Assembly: GCA_964344485.1 (NCBI GenBank)
Contig: CAYFNF010000001.1
Span: 186,001-250,000 of the forward strand
DNA: 64,000 bases
Origin: CAYFNF01 sp964344485
Lineage (GTDB): Bacteria; Patescibacteriota; Patescibacteriia; UBA9570; XYC2-FULL-38-9
Reading direction: 5' to 3'
The notes under the pieces are model-generated. The model was not told the DNA's origin, made no database searches, and saw nothing but the letters and a program-made list of their open reading frames with translations. Positions 50,668 to 58,879 of this stretch are shown here, piece by piece (positions within the stretch are counted from its first letter, which is position 1; every line of letters starts with the position of its first letter). The translations under genes were made by a program, and so were the position numbers.

Positions 50668-50829
50668 TTGACAAATTCGCGTTTTATTGTAGGGTAAAGG
50701 TGTTCTCCAGCCGGAGAGCCTTTGTTTTCGGGATACTCCTGAGCAGTGATGTAATCCATGTTCTGGAATATCTCGAACTAGGCAGATCCGACGCAGTGAG
50801 CACACTGCGTGTTGAACGAGGAGGACAGG
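50668..50829 (+). promoter_or_regulatory. Promoter and leader of cassette C6
   Basis: TTGACA (50668-50673), 16-bp spacer, TAGGGT. The leader begins with GTGTTCTCC-AGCC-GGAGAGC followed by a T-rich stretch, then has a partly paired arm (GATACTCC with GGAATATC) and a perfect 8-bp hairpin, ACGCAGTG-AGCA-CACTGCGT (ending about 50811), just before the SD. GTGTTCTCC also occurs in the C2 and C3 leaders. Confidence 0.45.
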
Positions 50830-51045
50830 ATGAGCAGATGCTCACAGGACGGAGGAGTGCACGGAACCGCGCGCTACATGCCCGAGACCCCGGCCGAGGC
50901 GTTTGCGCTCGGTCTGACGCTGGTGCTCAGCGACATGGCCAAGCCGTTCCGCGGCATCGGTCGTCGGGCCAAGCGCTTCGCGAGCCTCACGCGTCTTCCG
51001 CTGGCGCTCTGGCGCTGCCGCGTCACCCGCACTCACCGTTCGTGA
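50830..51045 (+). CDS. GC-rich cassette C6: hypothetical protein, 71 aa
   Basis: ATG at 50830 follows GAGGAGGACAG. A short basic protein; the middle (TPAEAFALGLTLVLSDMAKP) is an amphipathic helix, the end is Arg-rich (RRAKRFASLTRLPLALWRCR). No family recognised. The stop codon TGA is part of the terminator stem. Strongly GC-rich against dnaB and the tRNA-Lys region. Other frames are open in the same stretch, so the frame choice rests on the SD. Confidence 0.45.
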   Translation: MSRCSQDGGVHGTARYMPETPAEAFALGLTLVLSDMAKPFRGIGRRAKRFASLTRLPLALWRCRVTRTHRS

Positions 51046-51088
51046 TCGCAACCCGCGTCCCCTGACGCGGACCACTGCGATTTTTTTT
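51045..51088 (+). terminator. Two-step intrinsic terminator of cassette C6
   Basis: ATCGCA (51045-51050) pairs with TGCGAT (51076-51081), enclosing CGCGTC/GACGCG, followed by T8. Confidence 0.8.
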
Positions 51089-51106
51089 ACCCACGCTTCA
51101 TATCTC

Positions 51107-51135
51107 TTGACCTTTTACATCCACAATGCTATGAT
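51107..51135 (+). promoter_or_regulatory. Promoter of tRNA-Lys
   Basis: TTGACC (51107-51112), 17-bp spacer, TATGAT (51130-51135). No leader peptide is present, unlike tRNA-Asn. Confidence 0.7.
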
Positions 51136-51165
51136 CTTTCAGGCATTCTAATTACAACTATATAC

Positions 51166-51239
51166 GGGACGTTAGCTCAGCCTGGTAGAGCAACTGCCTT
51201 TTAAGCAGATGGTCGGAGGTTCGAATCCTCCACGTCCCA
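51166..51239 (+). tRNA. tRNA-Lys (UUU)
   Basis: Acceptor GGGACGT/ACGTCCC, D arm GCTCAGCCTGGTAGAGC, anticodon loop CTTTTAA (anticodon TTT), T arm GGAGG-TTCGAAT-CCTCC. CCA is not encoded. Confidence 0.95.
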
Positions 51240-51245
51240 CTCTCA

Positions 51246-51266
51246 GAGCGTATCCGCGCTTTTTTG
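51246..51266 (+). terminator. Terminator of tRNA-Lys
   Basis: AGCG-TATCCG-CGCT followed by T5GT5. Confidence 0.55.
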
Positions 51267-51327
51267 TTTTTCTCTTTGTCGTACGGGAGGCTTTTCAAAA
51301 CAGGTAAAATATACTATAATGTATGTG

Positions 51328-51501
51328 ATGCAACATATAGAAGAAACCGTACTAGAAGACGATAAGTCAGACCCAGGAAAAGCAGCGATTCTTAGAAAAG
51401 CATTAATTGTTGGATGTTTAGTGTTTTTCTTCTCTGTCGGTTTTTTTGTTGTAGGAGTAATTGCTCTCGCAAAATACGCCTCCAAAACACCGGGGGGATA
51501 A
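51328..51501 (+). CDS. Small membrane protein, 57 aa
   Basis: MQHIEETVLEDDKSD, then one membrane helix (ALIVGCLVFFFSVGFFVVGV) and a short tail. ATG at 51328 is favoured over 51319, because TATAAT at 51315-51320 overlaps the first ATG and puts the transcript start next to the second. It lies 9 bp before the P-type ATPase gene and may be an accessory subunit, an inference from position. Confidence 0.55.
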   Translation: MQHIEETVLEDDKSDPGKAAILRKALIVGCLVFFFSVGFFVVGVIALAKYASKTPGG

Positions 51502-51510
51502 CAATAGAAC

Positions 51511-54198
51511 ATGGAAAACGAAAAAAAGAATTTTCACACATTATCAATAGAAGAGACCTTTTCGCACGTACGTTCCTCTGCAGAAGGTCTTTCTGCTCAA
51601 GAAGCAGAGAAACGGCTAGAAGAATATGGGCCAAATGCGCTGCCTGAACCTGAGCGTGCTGGATGGTACGTGTTGCTCTATAACCAGTTTAAAAGCTTTT
51701 TAATTCTTATTCTGCTAGCTGCGGCTGTGATCAGTTTTCTTCTACACGATAAAACTGATGCGTATATTATTGTTGCTGCAGTATTAATGAATGTGATTTT
51801 TGGATTTATTCAAGAGAGTAAAGCTGAGAAGTCCCTGGAGTCACTGCGAAAAGTCATTACCTTAGAGGCAAAAGTAGCACGAAGCGGAAAAGAAGAGATT
51901 ATTGATATAAAAGAGTTAGTACCAGGAGACATTATTCTTCTGAACGCTGGAGACAAGATACCAGCCGATGCACGCTTAATTGAAGTCTCAGACCTTGAAG
52001 TGAACGAAGCTGCGTTAACCGGAGAGTCAGCTGCAGTAAAGAAACAGCTGGAATCAGTAGACGCTTCAGCTGGTGTTGGTGACCGTAAGAACATGATTTT
52101 TATCGGAACCACTGTGGTGAAAGGGTCGGCACGGGCTGTAGTAGTACAGACCGGACTGCATACTGAGATGGGGCACATTGCTGAGTTACTCAAAGAGACT
52201 AAGTCAGACGCTACTCCACTTCAAAAGAAGTTGGATCGGTTTGCTCGCAATGTCGGTTTAATTATTCTAGTGATCTGTGCAGTCATTATTGTGATTGGCC
52301 TGGTCAAGGGTATGGCATTTGTAGAGATCTTTACAACTGCTGTGGCTATTGCAGTATCAGCAATTCCAGAAGGGTTGGTGGTTGCGGTGACTGTGATTCT
52401 CTCTATCGGAATGCAGCGTATTTTAAAGCGCAAAGCATTAGTACGAAATTTGCAAGCAGCAGAGACGCTCGGTTCCACTAGCGTCATCTGTACAGACAAG
52501 ACCGGGACCATTACCGAAGGGAACATGCAGGTCGTATCTTTGGTGACTTCGGATTATCACTATAAAGGGTTGAATCAAGTAGAGCGACACGAACAAAAAG
52601 GGCTGCGCGAACTGATCTTTGCATTGAACATCGGCATGCTCTGTAACGATGCGCATATTATTGAGCAAGGAACACAACTTAAGGAATCTGTAATTGTCGG
52701 AAATCTCACTGAGCGTGCATTACTTGCTGCGGGCATGAACATCGGTTTGGATCAAGCAAAGCTTCGTACAGATGAACCGCGCATCGCAACCGTACCGTTT
52801 GATTCAAAGATTAAGTACATGGCCACGCTTCATGAACATCCAAAAGGTGGAAGGCGTATCTATGTAAAAGGAGCACCTGAGAAGATTATTGCCATGTCGA
52901 AGAAGCTGCGTTCTGGATCTGCAACTCAAGATTTTTCATCTGCTAAACGTAAGAAATTTGAAGAGCAGTTTATAGAGTTCTCTGAACAGGGGCTCCGCAT
53001 CCTCGCGCTTGCATACAAAGATGTACCGAAATCAAAGGACGACTTAACTGAGGATGACTGCAAAGAGCTGGTCTTTGTGGGTTTTGTTGGTATTAAAGAT
53101 CCGTTGCGCGAAGGTATCTCTGAGACGTTCAAACACACTGCTGATGCCGGAGTCACCACAGTGATGATCACTGGAGATCACAAGATTACAGCGAAAGCCA
53201 TTGCACAAGAGGTCGGGCTGCGCGCAGATGATAGTAATATATTAGAAGGGGAGGAGTTACATAATATGACGCAAGAGCAACTGAATGAACGGGTACAGGA
53301 TATATCAGTGTATGCTCGGGTGTCACCAGAGGACAAGCTCAACATCATTAAAGCATGGAAGGAGAACGGCAAGGTCGTAGCCATGACCGGCGATGGAGTG
53401 AATGACTCTCCTGCATTGAAAGCAGCAGATATCGGAGTCGCGCTTGGTTCAGGGACAGATGTTGCAAAAGAAGCTTCAGACATGGTGTTGCTAGATGACA
53501 ATTATCAAACCACAGTCGCTGCGGTTGAAGAAGGCCGTGGAATTTTTGATAATATCCGAAAAGTCGTGCTGTACCTGATGTCTGACTCGTTCTCTGAGAT
53601 GATTCTTATTATAGGAGCGTTACTGATTGGAGTACCAGTCCCTTTAACCGCTGCTCAGATTTTATGGATAAATATTGTTGGAGATGGCTTGCCAAATATG
53701 GCACTTGCTTTAGAGCCAAAAGAAGCAGAAGCCATGGATGAGCCGCCACGCGCGCTTGATGAGCCGGTCATGAACAGTCAGATGAAGACTTTAATGATTA
53801 TTATTAGTTTAGTGACGGGCTTCATTAACTTAGGAGTATTCATGTACTTCTGGAAGACCACTAACGATGTGGTGCTTGCTCGGTCTGTGGTTTTTGCATC
53901 CATTGCTGTTGATTCATTGCTATACCTCTTCTCGGTTCGTTCCATGCGTCACTCGATTATCAGCAAACAGTTCTACTCAAATAAATGGTTATTCGCTGCG
54001 GTCTTTGGAACCATGTTGATTATGCTTGCAGCGTTCTACATTCCGTTCTTACAAAACGTACTCAAGACCACGCCAATCGGATTGTTCGAGTGGGGCGTTG
54101 TCTTTGCAGTATCGATCGGCGTAATCATTATTATTGAAGCAATTAAGTACATATTCATCGTCTCACGAAAAAAAGAGCCTAAACCAGCAACCGTATGA
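51511..54198 (+). CDS. P-type cation-transporting ATPase (P2, Ca2+-type)
   Basis: 895 residues. Actuator LTGESAAV; M4 AIPEGLVVAV (PEGL of Ca2+/SERCA-like pumps); phosphorylation site CTDKTGTITEG; MITGDHKITAKA; hinge MTGDGVNDSPALK. About ten membrane segments. The N-terminus has the cation-ATPase N domain (LSAQEAEKRLEEYGPNAL). Probably exports Ca2+ or a similar cation; Mg2+/Mn2+ is possible. Its stop overlaps the next start (ATGA). Confidence 0.93.
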   Translation: MENEKKNFHTLSIEETFSHVRSSAEGLSAQEAEKRLEEYGPNALPEPERAGWYVLLYNQFKSFLILILLAAAVISFLLHDKTDAYIIVAAVLMNVIFGFIQESKAEKSLESLRKVITLEAKVARSGKEEIIDIKELVPGDIILLNAGDKIPADARLIEVSDLEVNEAALTGESAAVKKQLESVDASAGVGDRKNMIFIGTTVVKGSARAVVVQTGLHTEMGHIAELLKETKSDATPLQKKLDRFARNVGLIILVICAVIIVIGLVKGMAFVEIFTTAVAIAVSAIPEGLVVAVTVILSIGMQRILKRKALVRNLQAAETLGSTSVICTDKTGTITEGNMQVVSLVTSDYHYKGLNQVERHEQKGLRELIFALNIGMLCNDAHIIEQGTQLKESVIVGNLTERALLAAGMNIGLDQAKLRTDEPRIATVPFDSKIKYMATLHEHPKGGRRIYVKGAPEKIIAMSKKLRSGSATQDFSSAKRKKFEEQFIEFSEQGLRILALAYKDVPKSKDDLTEDDCKELVFVGFVGIKDPLREGISETFKHTADAGVTTVMITGDHKITAKAIAQEVGLRADDSNILEGEELHNMTQEQLNERVQDISVYARVSPEDKLNIIKAWKENGKVVAMTGDGVNDSPALKAADIGVALGSGTDVAKEASDMVLLDDNYQTTVAAVEEGRGIFDNIRKVVLYLMSDSFSEMILIIGALLIGVPVPLTAAQILWINIVGDGLPNMALALEPKEAEAMDEPPRALDEPVMNSQMKTLMIIISLVTGFINLGVFMYFWKTTNDVVLARSVVFASIAVDSLLYLFSVRSMRHSIISKQFYSNKWLFAAVFGTMLIMLAAFYIPFLQNVLKTTPIGLFEWGVVFAVSIGVIIIIEAIKYIFIVSRKKEPKPATV

Positions 54199-54941
54199 AC
54201 ATTACTGACGAACAAATATTTCAAGCAAAAAAACAGCTGCAAGAAGATATCACGAAATTCGAGCAAGACCTTCAGAAGTTGATTAAAAAACAGCAGGGGA
54301 TTTCTAACGTAGAAACGTTGGCTGCAACAGTGTTGCAGTACAATCAGATAGAACGAGAAATCGAAGATCGTGCGCATGTGTTTACTTTGCTCGCAGCACC
54401 TCCATCTTCGTTAACTAGTCCGTTTGTAAAGTCTGAATTCTTTTCCTATATTGTTGCAGCAGAGACTATCGGGCCGGAGATGGTGAACTTATTGACTGAT
54501 GACTTTATTACACAGATTCGTAAAGAGCTGCAATCCGGAGAGTACGACTCTGTGGACCTGGTGCATGCTGAGTTCAAGGAGTACATTCTTCCGGGAAAGA
54601 TTATCGGGGAGAAGTTTGAGGAGATCGATAGTTTGCTGAATGAAATGAATGTCTACTGTAAGAACATCAAAGCAGACTATAATGAAGCAGAAGGAGCGCA
54701 GCAGGTGCTGAAGTATGCATTCGAGATTTCAATAACTGCAGATACGCGTATGGAGCCTACAATTGAAGCAATAAGAAAGTTCCCGTTGCAAAATTTGTCA
54801 GATCAGGATCGAGCAGAGCTGTTAGATAAAGTAGAGGAACATTTAGCAGTTATTCGGTATAACGAAGCGAAAAAACAGAACATAGCTATGGACAAGGCTG
54901 TGAAGATGCTAGAACAGAAACAGCAACCCAAAGAGCAGTAG
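54195..54941 (+). CDS. Hypothetical helical protein, 248 aa
   Basis: Starts within the ATPase stop codon (ATGA), so it is translationally coupled to it. It is acidic and mostly helical, with coiled-coil-like ends (ITKFEQDLQKLIKKQQGI and LLDKVEEHLAVIRYNEAKKQ). No membrane segment and no recognised domain. Coupling suggests a role with the pump, but this is only context. Confidence 0.65.
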   Translation: MNITDEQIFQAKKQLQEDITKFEQDLQKLIKKQQGISNVETLAATVLQYNQIEREIEDRAHVFTLLAAPPSSLTSPFVKSEFFSYIVAAETIGPEMVNLLTDDFITQIRKELQSGEYDSVDLVHAEFKEYILPGKIIGEKFEEIDSLLNEMNVYCKNIKADYNEAEGAQQVLKYAFEISITADTRMEPTIEAIRKFPLQNLSDQDRAELLDKVEEHLAVIRYNEAKKQNIAMDKAVKMLEQKQQPKEQ

Positions 54942-54958
54942 TAGATCATTTTTGCAAT

Positions 54959-54986
54959 AAAAGCGGCGCAAGTTCGCTTTTTTTAA
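54959..54986 (+). terminator. Intrinsic terminator
   Basis: AAAAGCG-GCGCAAGTT-CGCTTTTTTT. Confidence 0.65.
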
Positions 54987-55026
54987 CTGTTCTAGTATAC
55001 TAACCAAGAGAATTAATACTTTATTT

Positions 55027-56316
55027 ATGCATGCATTAATATCAGATTTCTCTACTCATGTAGATGAAGAGGTGACCGTACGTGGGTGGGTCTATAACAC
55101 TCGCAGTTCAGGTAAAATCGCGTTTCTCCAGGTACGAGACGGAACTGGCTTTGCTCAAGCGATTGTTTCCAGCCACGAAGTACCTAAGCTGGTATGGGAG
55201 ACAGCGTTAAAGATTACAGTTGAATCTTCGGTTGAGATTACCGGAGTGGTGTCCAAACACCCGAAAAAGGATGAGTATGAGCTACAAGTCCGCAAGATCG
55301 TTCCGTACCAGATTGCTCAAGAGTATCCGATAAGTAAGAAAGAGCACGGTCCGGATTTTCTACTGAATAATAGACATCTCTGGTTGCGTAGTCATAGGCA
55401 GTGGGCCATGCTTCGTATTCGACATTTAGTAAAAGCAGGACTGCAAGAGTACTACAACTCCCATAACTTCATTCAAGTTGACACCCCGATCTTTACTCCA
55501 ACATCCTGCGAAGGTACATCAGACTTGTTTGAAGTGGAGTATTTTGATGACACCGCATATCTAACACAGAATGGACAGTTGTATTTAGAGGCGATGTGTT
55601 CGGCGCACGGGAAGGTCTATGACTTAGGGCCGAACTTTCGTGCAGAGAAGTCTAAGACGCGAAAGCATCTAACTGAGTTCTGGTCATTAAACCCTGAGAT
55701 GGCGTTTGTCGAGCACGAGGAGAGCTTGAAGGTGCAGGAGGAGTCGTTGAAGCATGTGGTGCGATATGTAGTAGATAACGCGCAACAGGAGCTGGAGATT
55801 CTTGAGCGCGATATTGATGAGTTAGAAGCGATTGTGCATAAACCGTTCCTGCATATGGAATATGAAGAAGCAATTAGTGAATTACAGAAACGAGGGTCAG
55901 ACATAGAGCACGGGGATGACTTAGGCGCTGATGACGAGGTGTTGTTGACTGAGGACTCTGAAGTTCCGATTATAGTGAAGAACTGGCCGACCGAGACTAA
56001 ACCGTTTTACATGAAGGCGCATCCTGATAAGAAAGGATACGTCTTGAATGCAGATATCCTTGCATCAAAAGGATTTGGCGAGATCGTCGGCGGGTCACAA
56101 CGCGAGAATGACTTTGATGTACTGCAGAAACGTATGCAAGATGAGCATCTTCCCCTAGAAGTCTTTAGCTGGTATTTAGATTTACGGCAGTACGGCAGTG
56201 TTCCGCATTCTGGATTTGGTATCGGCATTGAACGAACCACGCGTTGGATCGCTGGAATTCATCATATACGAGAGACTATACCGTTCCCACGCATGCTCAA
56301 TAGAATTACACCGTAG
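55027..56316 (+). CDS. asnS: Asparaginyl-tRNA synthetase
   Basis: 429 residues, class IIb. OB-fold (VTVRGWVYNTRSSGKIAFLQ), motif 2 NFRAEKSKTRKHLTEFWSLN, motif 3 GFGIGIERTTRWIAG with HIRETIPFPR. The AsnRS-type PEMAF after motif 2 separates it from AspRS, which is present at 63122. It charges the tRNA-Asn encoded at 58713; that tRNA gene has an Asn-codon attenuator, while asnS itself has only a TAGTATACT -10 and a plain leader. Confidence 0.93.
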   Translation: MHALISDFSTHVDEEVTVRGWVYNTRSSGKIAFLQVRDGTGFAQAIVSSHEVPKLVWETALKITVESSVEITGVVSKHPKKDEYELQVRKIVPYQIAQEYPISKKEHGPDFLLNNRHLWLRSHRQWAMLRIRHLVKAGLQEYYNSHNFIQVDTPIFTPTSCEGTSDLFEVEYFDDTAYLTQNGQLYLEAMCSAHGKVYDLGPNFRAEKSKTRKHLTEFWSLNPEMAFVEHEESLKVQEESLKHVVRYVVDNAQQELEILERDIDELEAIVHKPFLHMEYEEAISELQKRGSDIEHGDDLGADDEVLLTEDSEVPIIVKNWPTETKPFYMKAHPDKKGYVLNADILASKGFGEIVGGSQRENDFDVLQKRMQDEHLPLEVFSWYLDLRQYGSVPHSGFGIGIERTTRWIAGIHHIRETIPFPRMLNRITP

Positions 56317-56317
56317 T

Positions 56318-57496
56318 ATGCGCGCGAGAAGAGAACGCAGACCAACACCAAAAGAGGGGCGGTATGTTGCTATTGCACGAAAAAAGCATGCGCCAGTTGC
56401 AGCTGCAGTGTTATTAGAGCAGCATCTGCTAGATCATGGAGGAATGACTGATCAGGAGTTCATGGAATTCATGCATGATAAAGGGGTGGCACCGCAAGTC
56501 CAAGAACGATTTGTAGATATTTTGCAGAGCTATCGAACAGCTACTGAAAAAGCAGATCATGATGAGATAAAAATGTTACGCGCTGCTGGATTTGATGAAA
56601 CCGAGGAGCCAGACCCTACTGAGTTTGGACGTGCAGTGTTTTTTGCTGCTACTGGAATGAAGCCTGTTGGTAATCCTGCATTTCAACGCTTTGGTCCTGC
56701 GCTTTCTCTGACTTGTGATAATAGAAAAGACTACTTTATCCTAAGTAGGAAGCGTCGTTTTTCAGATTTAAAACCAGGGACGAGTGGGAAGGCGTTGTTT
56801 CAACCGTCGCGTCTTGTGTTCTTTCTTAACGGAATTCAATTTATAGTTACGCCATTAATCCTTTTGAATAGCCAACACGGAGAAGACGATCTGCAAGAAG
56901 GAATCCGTCATGAAGTACAGCATTACATCGATGATAAGATTCTAAAAGGGTATACGCTGGTACGGCCAGAAGAGAAAAAGACTTCAGTTGAGCAGCATAT
57001 CATCAAGCAGGAGATCATAGCGTATATTCGGCAAGGGGATAATGAAATTGGGGAAGTTATTAAATTAGGCTCTGGTTCGTATAGTAAGTTTCTACGGTTT
57101 ATGGACCAACCGGAGCGTGAACGTACATTGCGGGCTATCACTGGCATTGATGTGCAGTTAGAGCGACTGGATTCAGTATTCTCGTCAGAAGAAGGTCGTG
57201 CATTTTTAGCGTATTACTTAGTGGACGCGCCTATTGAGGAGTTTCCTGCGTTATTACAGGGCTTGCATAAGTATAGTCAGGAGCTGCTGCGAGTATTCCA
57301 AGAATACGATGTTGATGCTCCTGAAAGTGCGCCAGAAGGTGAATCTCAAGCAATGGGAGCATGGCAACAGTATGCTGCGCGTAAGGAAGAATTGAAGAAG
57401 CAGCTGCTATTACATCCCAGCAGACCAGCTACTGATCTGCGAGCGCAGTTAGATGAATTACAACGACAACACCAAGAAGCAATTGCTCGTTTTTGA
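56318..57496 (+). CDS. Hypothetical protein, 392 aa
   Basis: ATG at 56318, one base after the asnS stop. Basic N-terminus (MRARRERRPTPKEGRYVAIA). The middle has QHGEDDLQEGIRHEVQHYID: HEVQH is an HExxH-like zinc motif, so a metalloprotease is possible. VDAPIEEFPALLQGL and a helical C-terminus follow (LRAQLDELQRQHQEAI). No signal peptide. No family recognised. Confidence 0.6.
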   Translation: MRARRERRPTPKEGRYVAIARKKHAPVAAAVLLEQHLLDHGGMTDQEFMEFMHDKGVAPQVQERFVDILQSYRTATEKADHDEIKMLRAAGFDETEEPDPTEFGRAVFFAATGMKPVGNPAFQRFGPALSLTCDNRKDYFILSRKRRFSDLKPGTSGKALFQPSRLVFFLNGIQFIVTPLILLNSQHGEDDLQEGIRHEVQHYIDDKILKGYTLVRPEEKKTSVEQHIIKQEIIAYIRQGDNEIGEVIKLGSGSYSKFLRFMDQPERERTLRAITGIDVQLERLDSVFSSEEGRAFLAYYLVDAPIEEFPALLQGLHKYSQELLRVFQEYDVDAPESAPEGESQAMGAWQQYAARKEELKKQLLLHPSRPATDLRAQLDELQRQHQEAIARF

Positions 57497-57521
57497 CATA
57501 GTAAACAGATAGTGTTTGAAT
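57493..57521 (+). promoter_or_regulatory. Promoter of cassette C7
   Basis: TTGACA (57493-57498), 17-bp spacer, TTGAAT (57516-57521). It overlaps the stop codon of the preceding gene. The leader has CAGGC-GCCTG and then the SD GAGGAGGT. Confidence 0.5.
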
Positions 57522-57583
57522 AAATTTTACAGGCATTGACCATGGCCTGTTCTTTCTCGCCAACCCCATTGAGGAGGTACGCA

Positions 57584-58525
57584 TTGAAAGAGGAAACGAC
57601 AGGGCGTTCTATCGTCGTGACCGGGGGATCGAGAGGAATCGGTTGCGCACTGGTGGAGTTGTTCACCGAAGCAGGATGGAGGGTCGCAGCGCTCGCGCGC
57701 TTCTCTGAGACAGACGGTGAACCACCGGCGGACTTCCCCAGAAGAGTGATGCCCATGCGGTTCGACGCAGTGTCGACTGTGGCCGACGTCTACGGCATTC
57801 ATCACACCGCAGTGGGTAACATCGAGCCGGTTCTGGACACGGTTCTGGAGTGGAACCACGGGAGGCTGCCCGAGGTCGTGGTGCTCAACCACGGTACGGC
57901 TGCTGCGCACGAAGACGCATTCAGCGCGATCTGGTTGCTGATCCTCAACCTGGTCAGCAAGGTGATGATCACCTACCGGCTGATCCAGCTCTGGGAAGAG
58001 CAGCATCGTCCACCCCTCACGGTCTGCTACATGGGTAGCTACATGGAGCGGTTGCCGCTGTTCGGCGCCAACCAGTACTCGCTGACCAAGGCCGCGCTGG
58101 CTCTGCTGGCGTACCGACTCCGTCGGCAGTACCGAGGCACCACGCTGCACGTGATGCACGCAACGCCGGGAGTGGTGCGGACCCAGATCTGGGACCACCA
58201 GGACAACATGCAGCCGTGGTTCAGGACCATCATGCTGGCTCTCGCGACACCGGTCGAGGTCTGCGCGCGCAACATCATGCACGCCATCCTCAAGCGCAAG
58301 GCGTGCTCGCGGCCGACCATGGATGCGAAGCTGGTCTTCATGCCACTCGTGGGCCGACTGACGGTTCCGGTGTACAACATGCTCCGGTACCTCGGGTACA
58401 GTCCGGAGGAAGTCTACGAGGAGTGGCTGGCCAAGCGGCTCTACGGCACGCGCTGGTTCTACCGGCTCGTACAGTCCATCATGATCCGCATCGCAGGACG
58501 AATCGAACGCCAACAGTCCGAATAA
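57584..58525 (+). CDS. GC-rich cassette C7: short-chain dehydrogenase/reductase
   Basis: 313 residues from TTG at 57584, placed 5 nt after GAGGAGGT. Rossmann motif TGGSRGIG (residues 13-20), NHG in place of NAG (VVLNHGTA), and YSLTK with Tyr at 165 and Lys at 169. The usual active-site Ser is in MGSYMER. NAD(P)-dependent oxidoreductase of unknown substrate; it resembles SDRs acting on ketones or lipids. Strongly GC-rich; monocistronic with own promoter and terminator, between a host gene and the tRNA-Asn unit. Confidence 0.75.
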   Translation: MKEETTGRSIVVTGGSRGIGCALVELFTEAGWRVAALARFSETDGEPPADFPRRVMPMRFDAVSTVADVYGIHHTAVGNIEPVLDTVLEWNHGRLPEVVVLNHGTAAAHEDAFSAIWLLILNLVSKVMITYRLIQLWEEQHRPPLTVCYMGSYMERLPLFGANQYSLTKAALALLAYRLRRQYRGTTLHVMHATPGVVRTQIWDHQDNMQPWFRTIMLALATPVEVCARNIMHAILKRKACSRPTMDAKLVFMPLVGRLTVPVYNMLRYLGYSPEEVYEEWLAKRLYGTRWFYRLVQSIMIRIAGRIERQQSE

Positions 58526-58546
58526 GGGTGAACCCATCCCTTTTTT
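58524..58546 (+). terminator. Terminator of cassette C7
   Basis: AAGGG pairs with CCCTT, with TG/CA inside, followed by a T run. It overlaps the stop codon. Confidence 0.6.
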
Positions 58547-58558
58547 ATTTCCGCGTTA

Positions 58559-58586
58559 TTGACAAATGCGGTACAGGTGATATACT
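58559..58586 (+). promoter_or_regulatory. Promoter of the tRNA-Asn unit
   Basis: TTGACA (58559-58564), 16-bp spacer, TATACT (58581-58586) preceded by TGA (extended -10). Predicted start near 58593, 3 nt before the leader ATG. Confidence 0.75.
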
Positions 58587-58595
58587 ACGCGCACT

Positions 58596-58658
58596 ATGAA
58601 AACGCATCGTAACAATAATAGAAATAATACCCCGCACCTGCTGGCTTGTTTGCGTTGA
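58596..58658 (+). CDS. Putative 20-residue Asn-rich leader peptide for tRNA-Asn
   Basis: ATG at 58596 opens a 20-codon ORF, MKTHRNNNRNNTPHLLACLR, ending in TGA at 58656. Five of residues 6-11 are Asn (AAC AAT AAT AGA AAT AAT). Its codons 15-19 form the 5' strand of the antiterminator. The start is about 3 nt from the predicted transcript start, the leaderless mode seen for other host genes. It is the only ORF between promoter and tRNA. Confidence 0.7.
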   Translation: MKTHRNNNRNNTPHLLACLR

Positions 58659-58710
58659 TATCATCTTTCAATCAACAGTAACAAGGCCAGCACCGCTGGT
58701 CTGTTTCTTT
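58639..58710 (+). promoter_or_regulatory. Attenuator upstream of tRNA-Asn
   Basis: Antiterminator: TGCTGGCTTGTT (58639-58650) pairs with AACAAGGCCAGCA (58680-58692), 12 bp with one bulged G. Terminator: GGCCAGC (58685-58691) pairs with GCTGGTC (58695-58701), loop ACC, extended by A/T and C/G pairs to 58680-58705, then TCTTT. The helices are mutually exclusive. A ribosome stalled at Asn codons 6-11 (58611-58628) leaves 58639-58650 largely free; one at the stop codon covers it. Confidence 0.75.
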
Positions 58711-58712
58711 AT

Positions 58713-58788
58713 TCGGGTGTAGCTCAGTTGGTAGAGCGCCTGGCTGTTAACCAGGAGGTCGCAGGTTCGATCCCTGCTGCCCGAGCCA
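58713..58788 (+). tRNA. tRNA-Asn (GUU)
   Basis: Acceptor TCGGGTG/TGCCCGA with one or two G-U pairs, D arm GCTCAGTTGGTAGAGC, anticodon loop CTGTTAA (GTT at 58746-58748), T arm GCAGG-TTCGATC-CCTGC, and an encoded CCA (58786-58788). The tRNAs at 6479 and 51166 lack encoded CCA. Monocistronic. Confidence 0.95.
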
Positions 58789-58799
58789 TTAGTACAAGA

Positions 58800-58830
58800 A
58801 GTGCCTGCATGAACATGCGGCGCTTTTTCT
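58800..58830 (+). terminator. Terminator of tRNA-Asn
   Basis: AGTGCC pairs with GGCGCT and GCATG with CATGC inside, followed by TTTTTC. Confidence 0.8.
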
Positions 58831-58879
58831 TTTAAAGCCAGGTTTGTTATACTGATAGTGAGATTATTAATAGAAGCAT

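Noticed and set aside
57527..58537. 336-codon open frame on the minus strand
   Set aside because: Antisense to the SDR gene, whose Rossmann and YxxxK motifs fix the coding strand.
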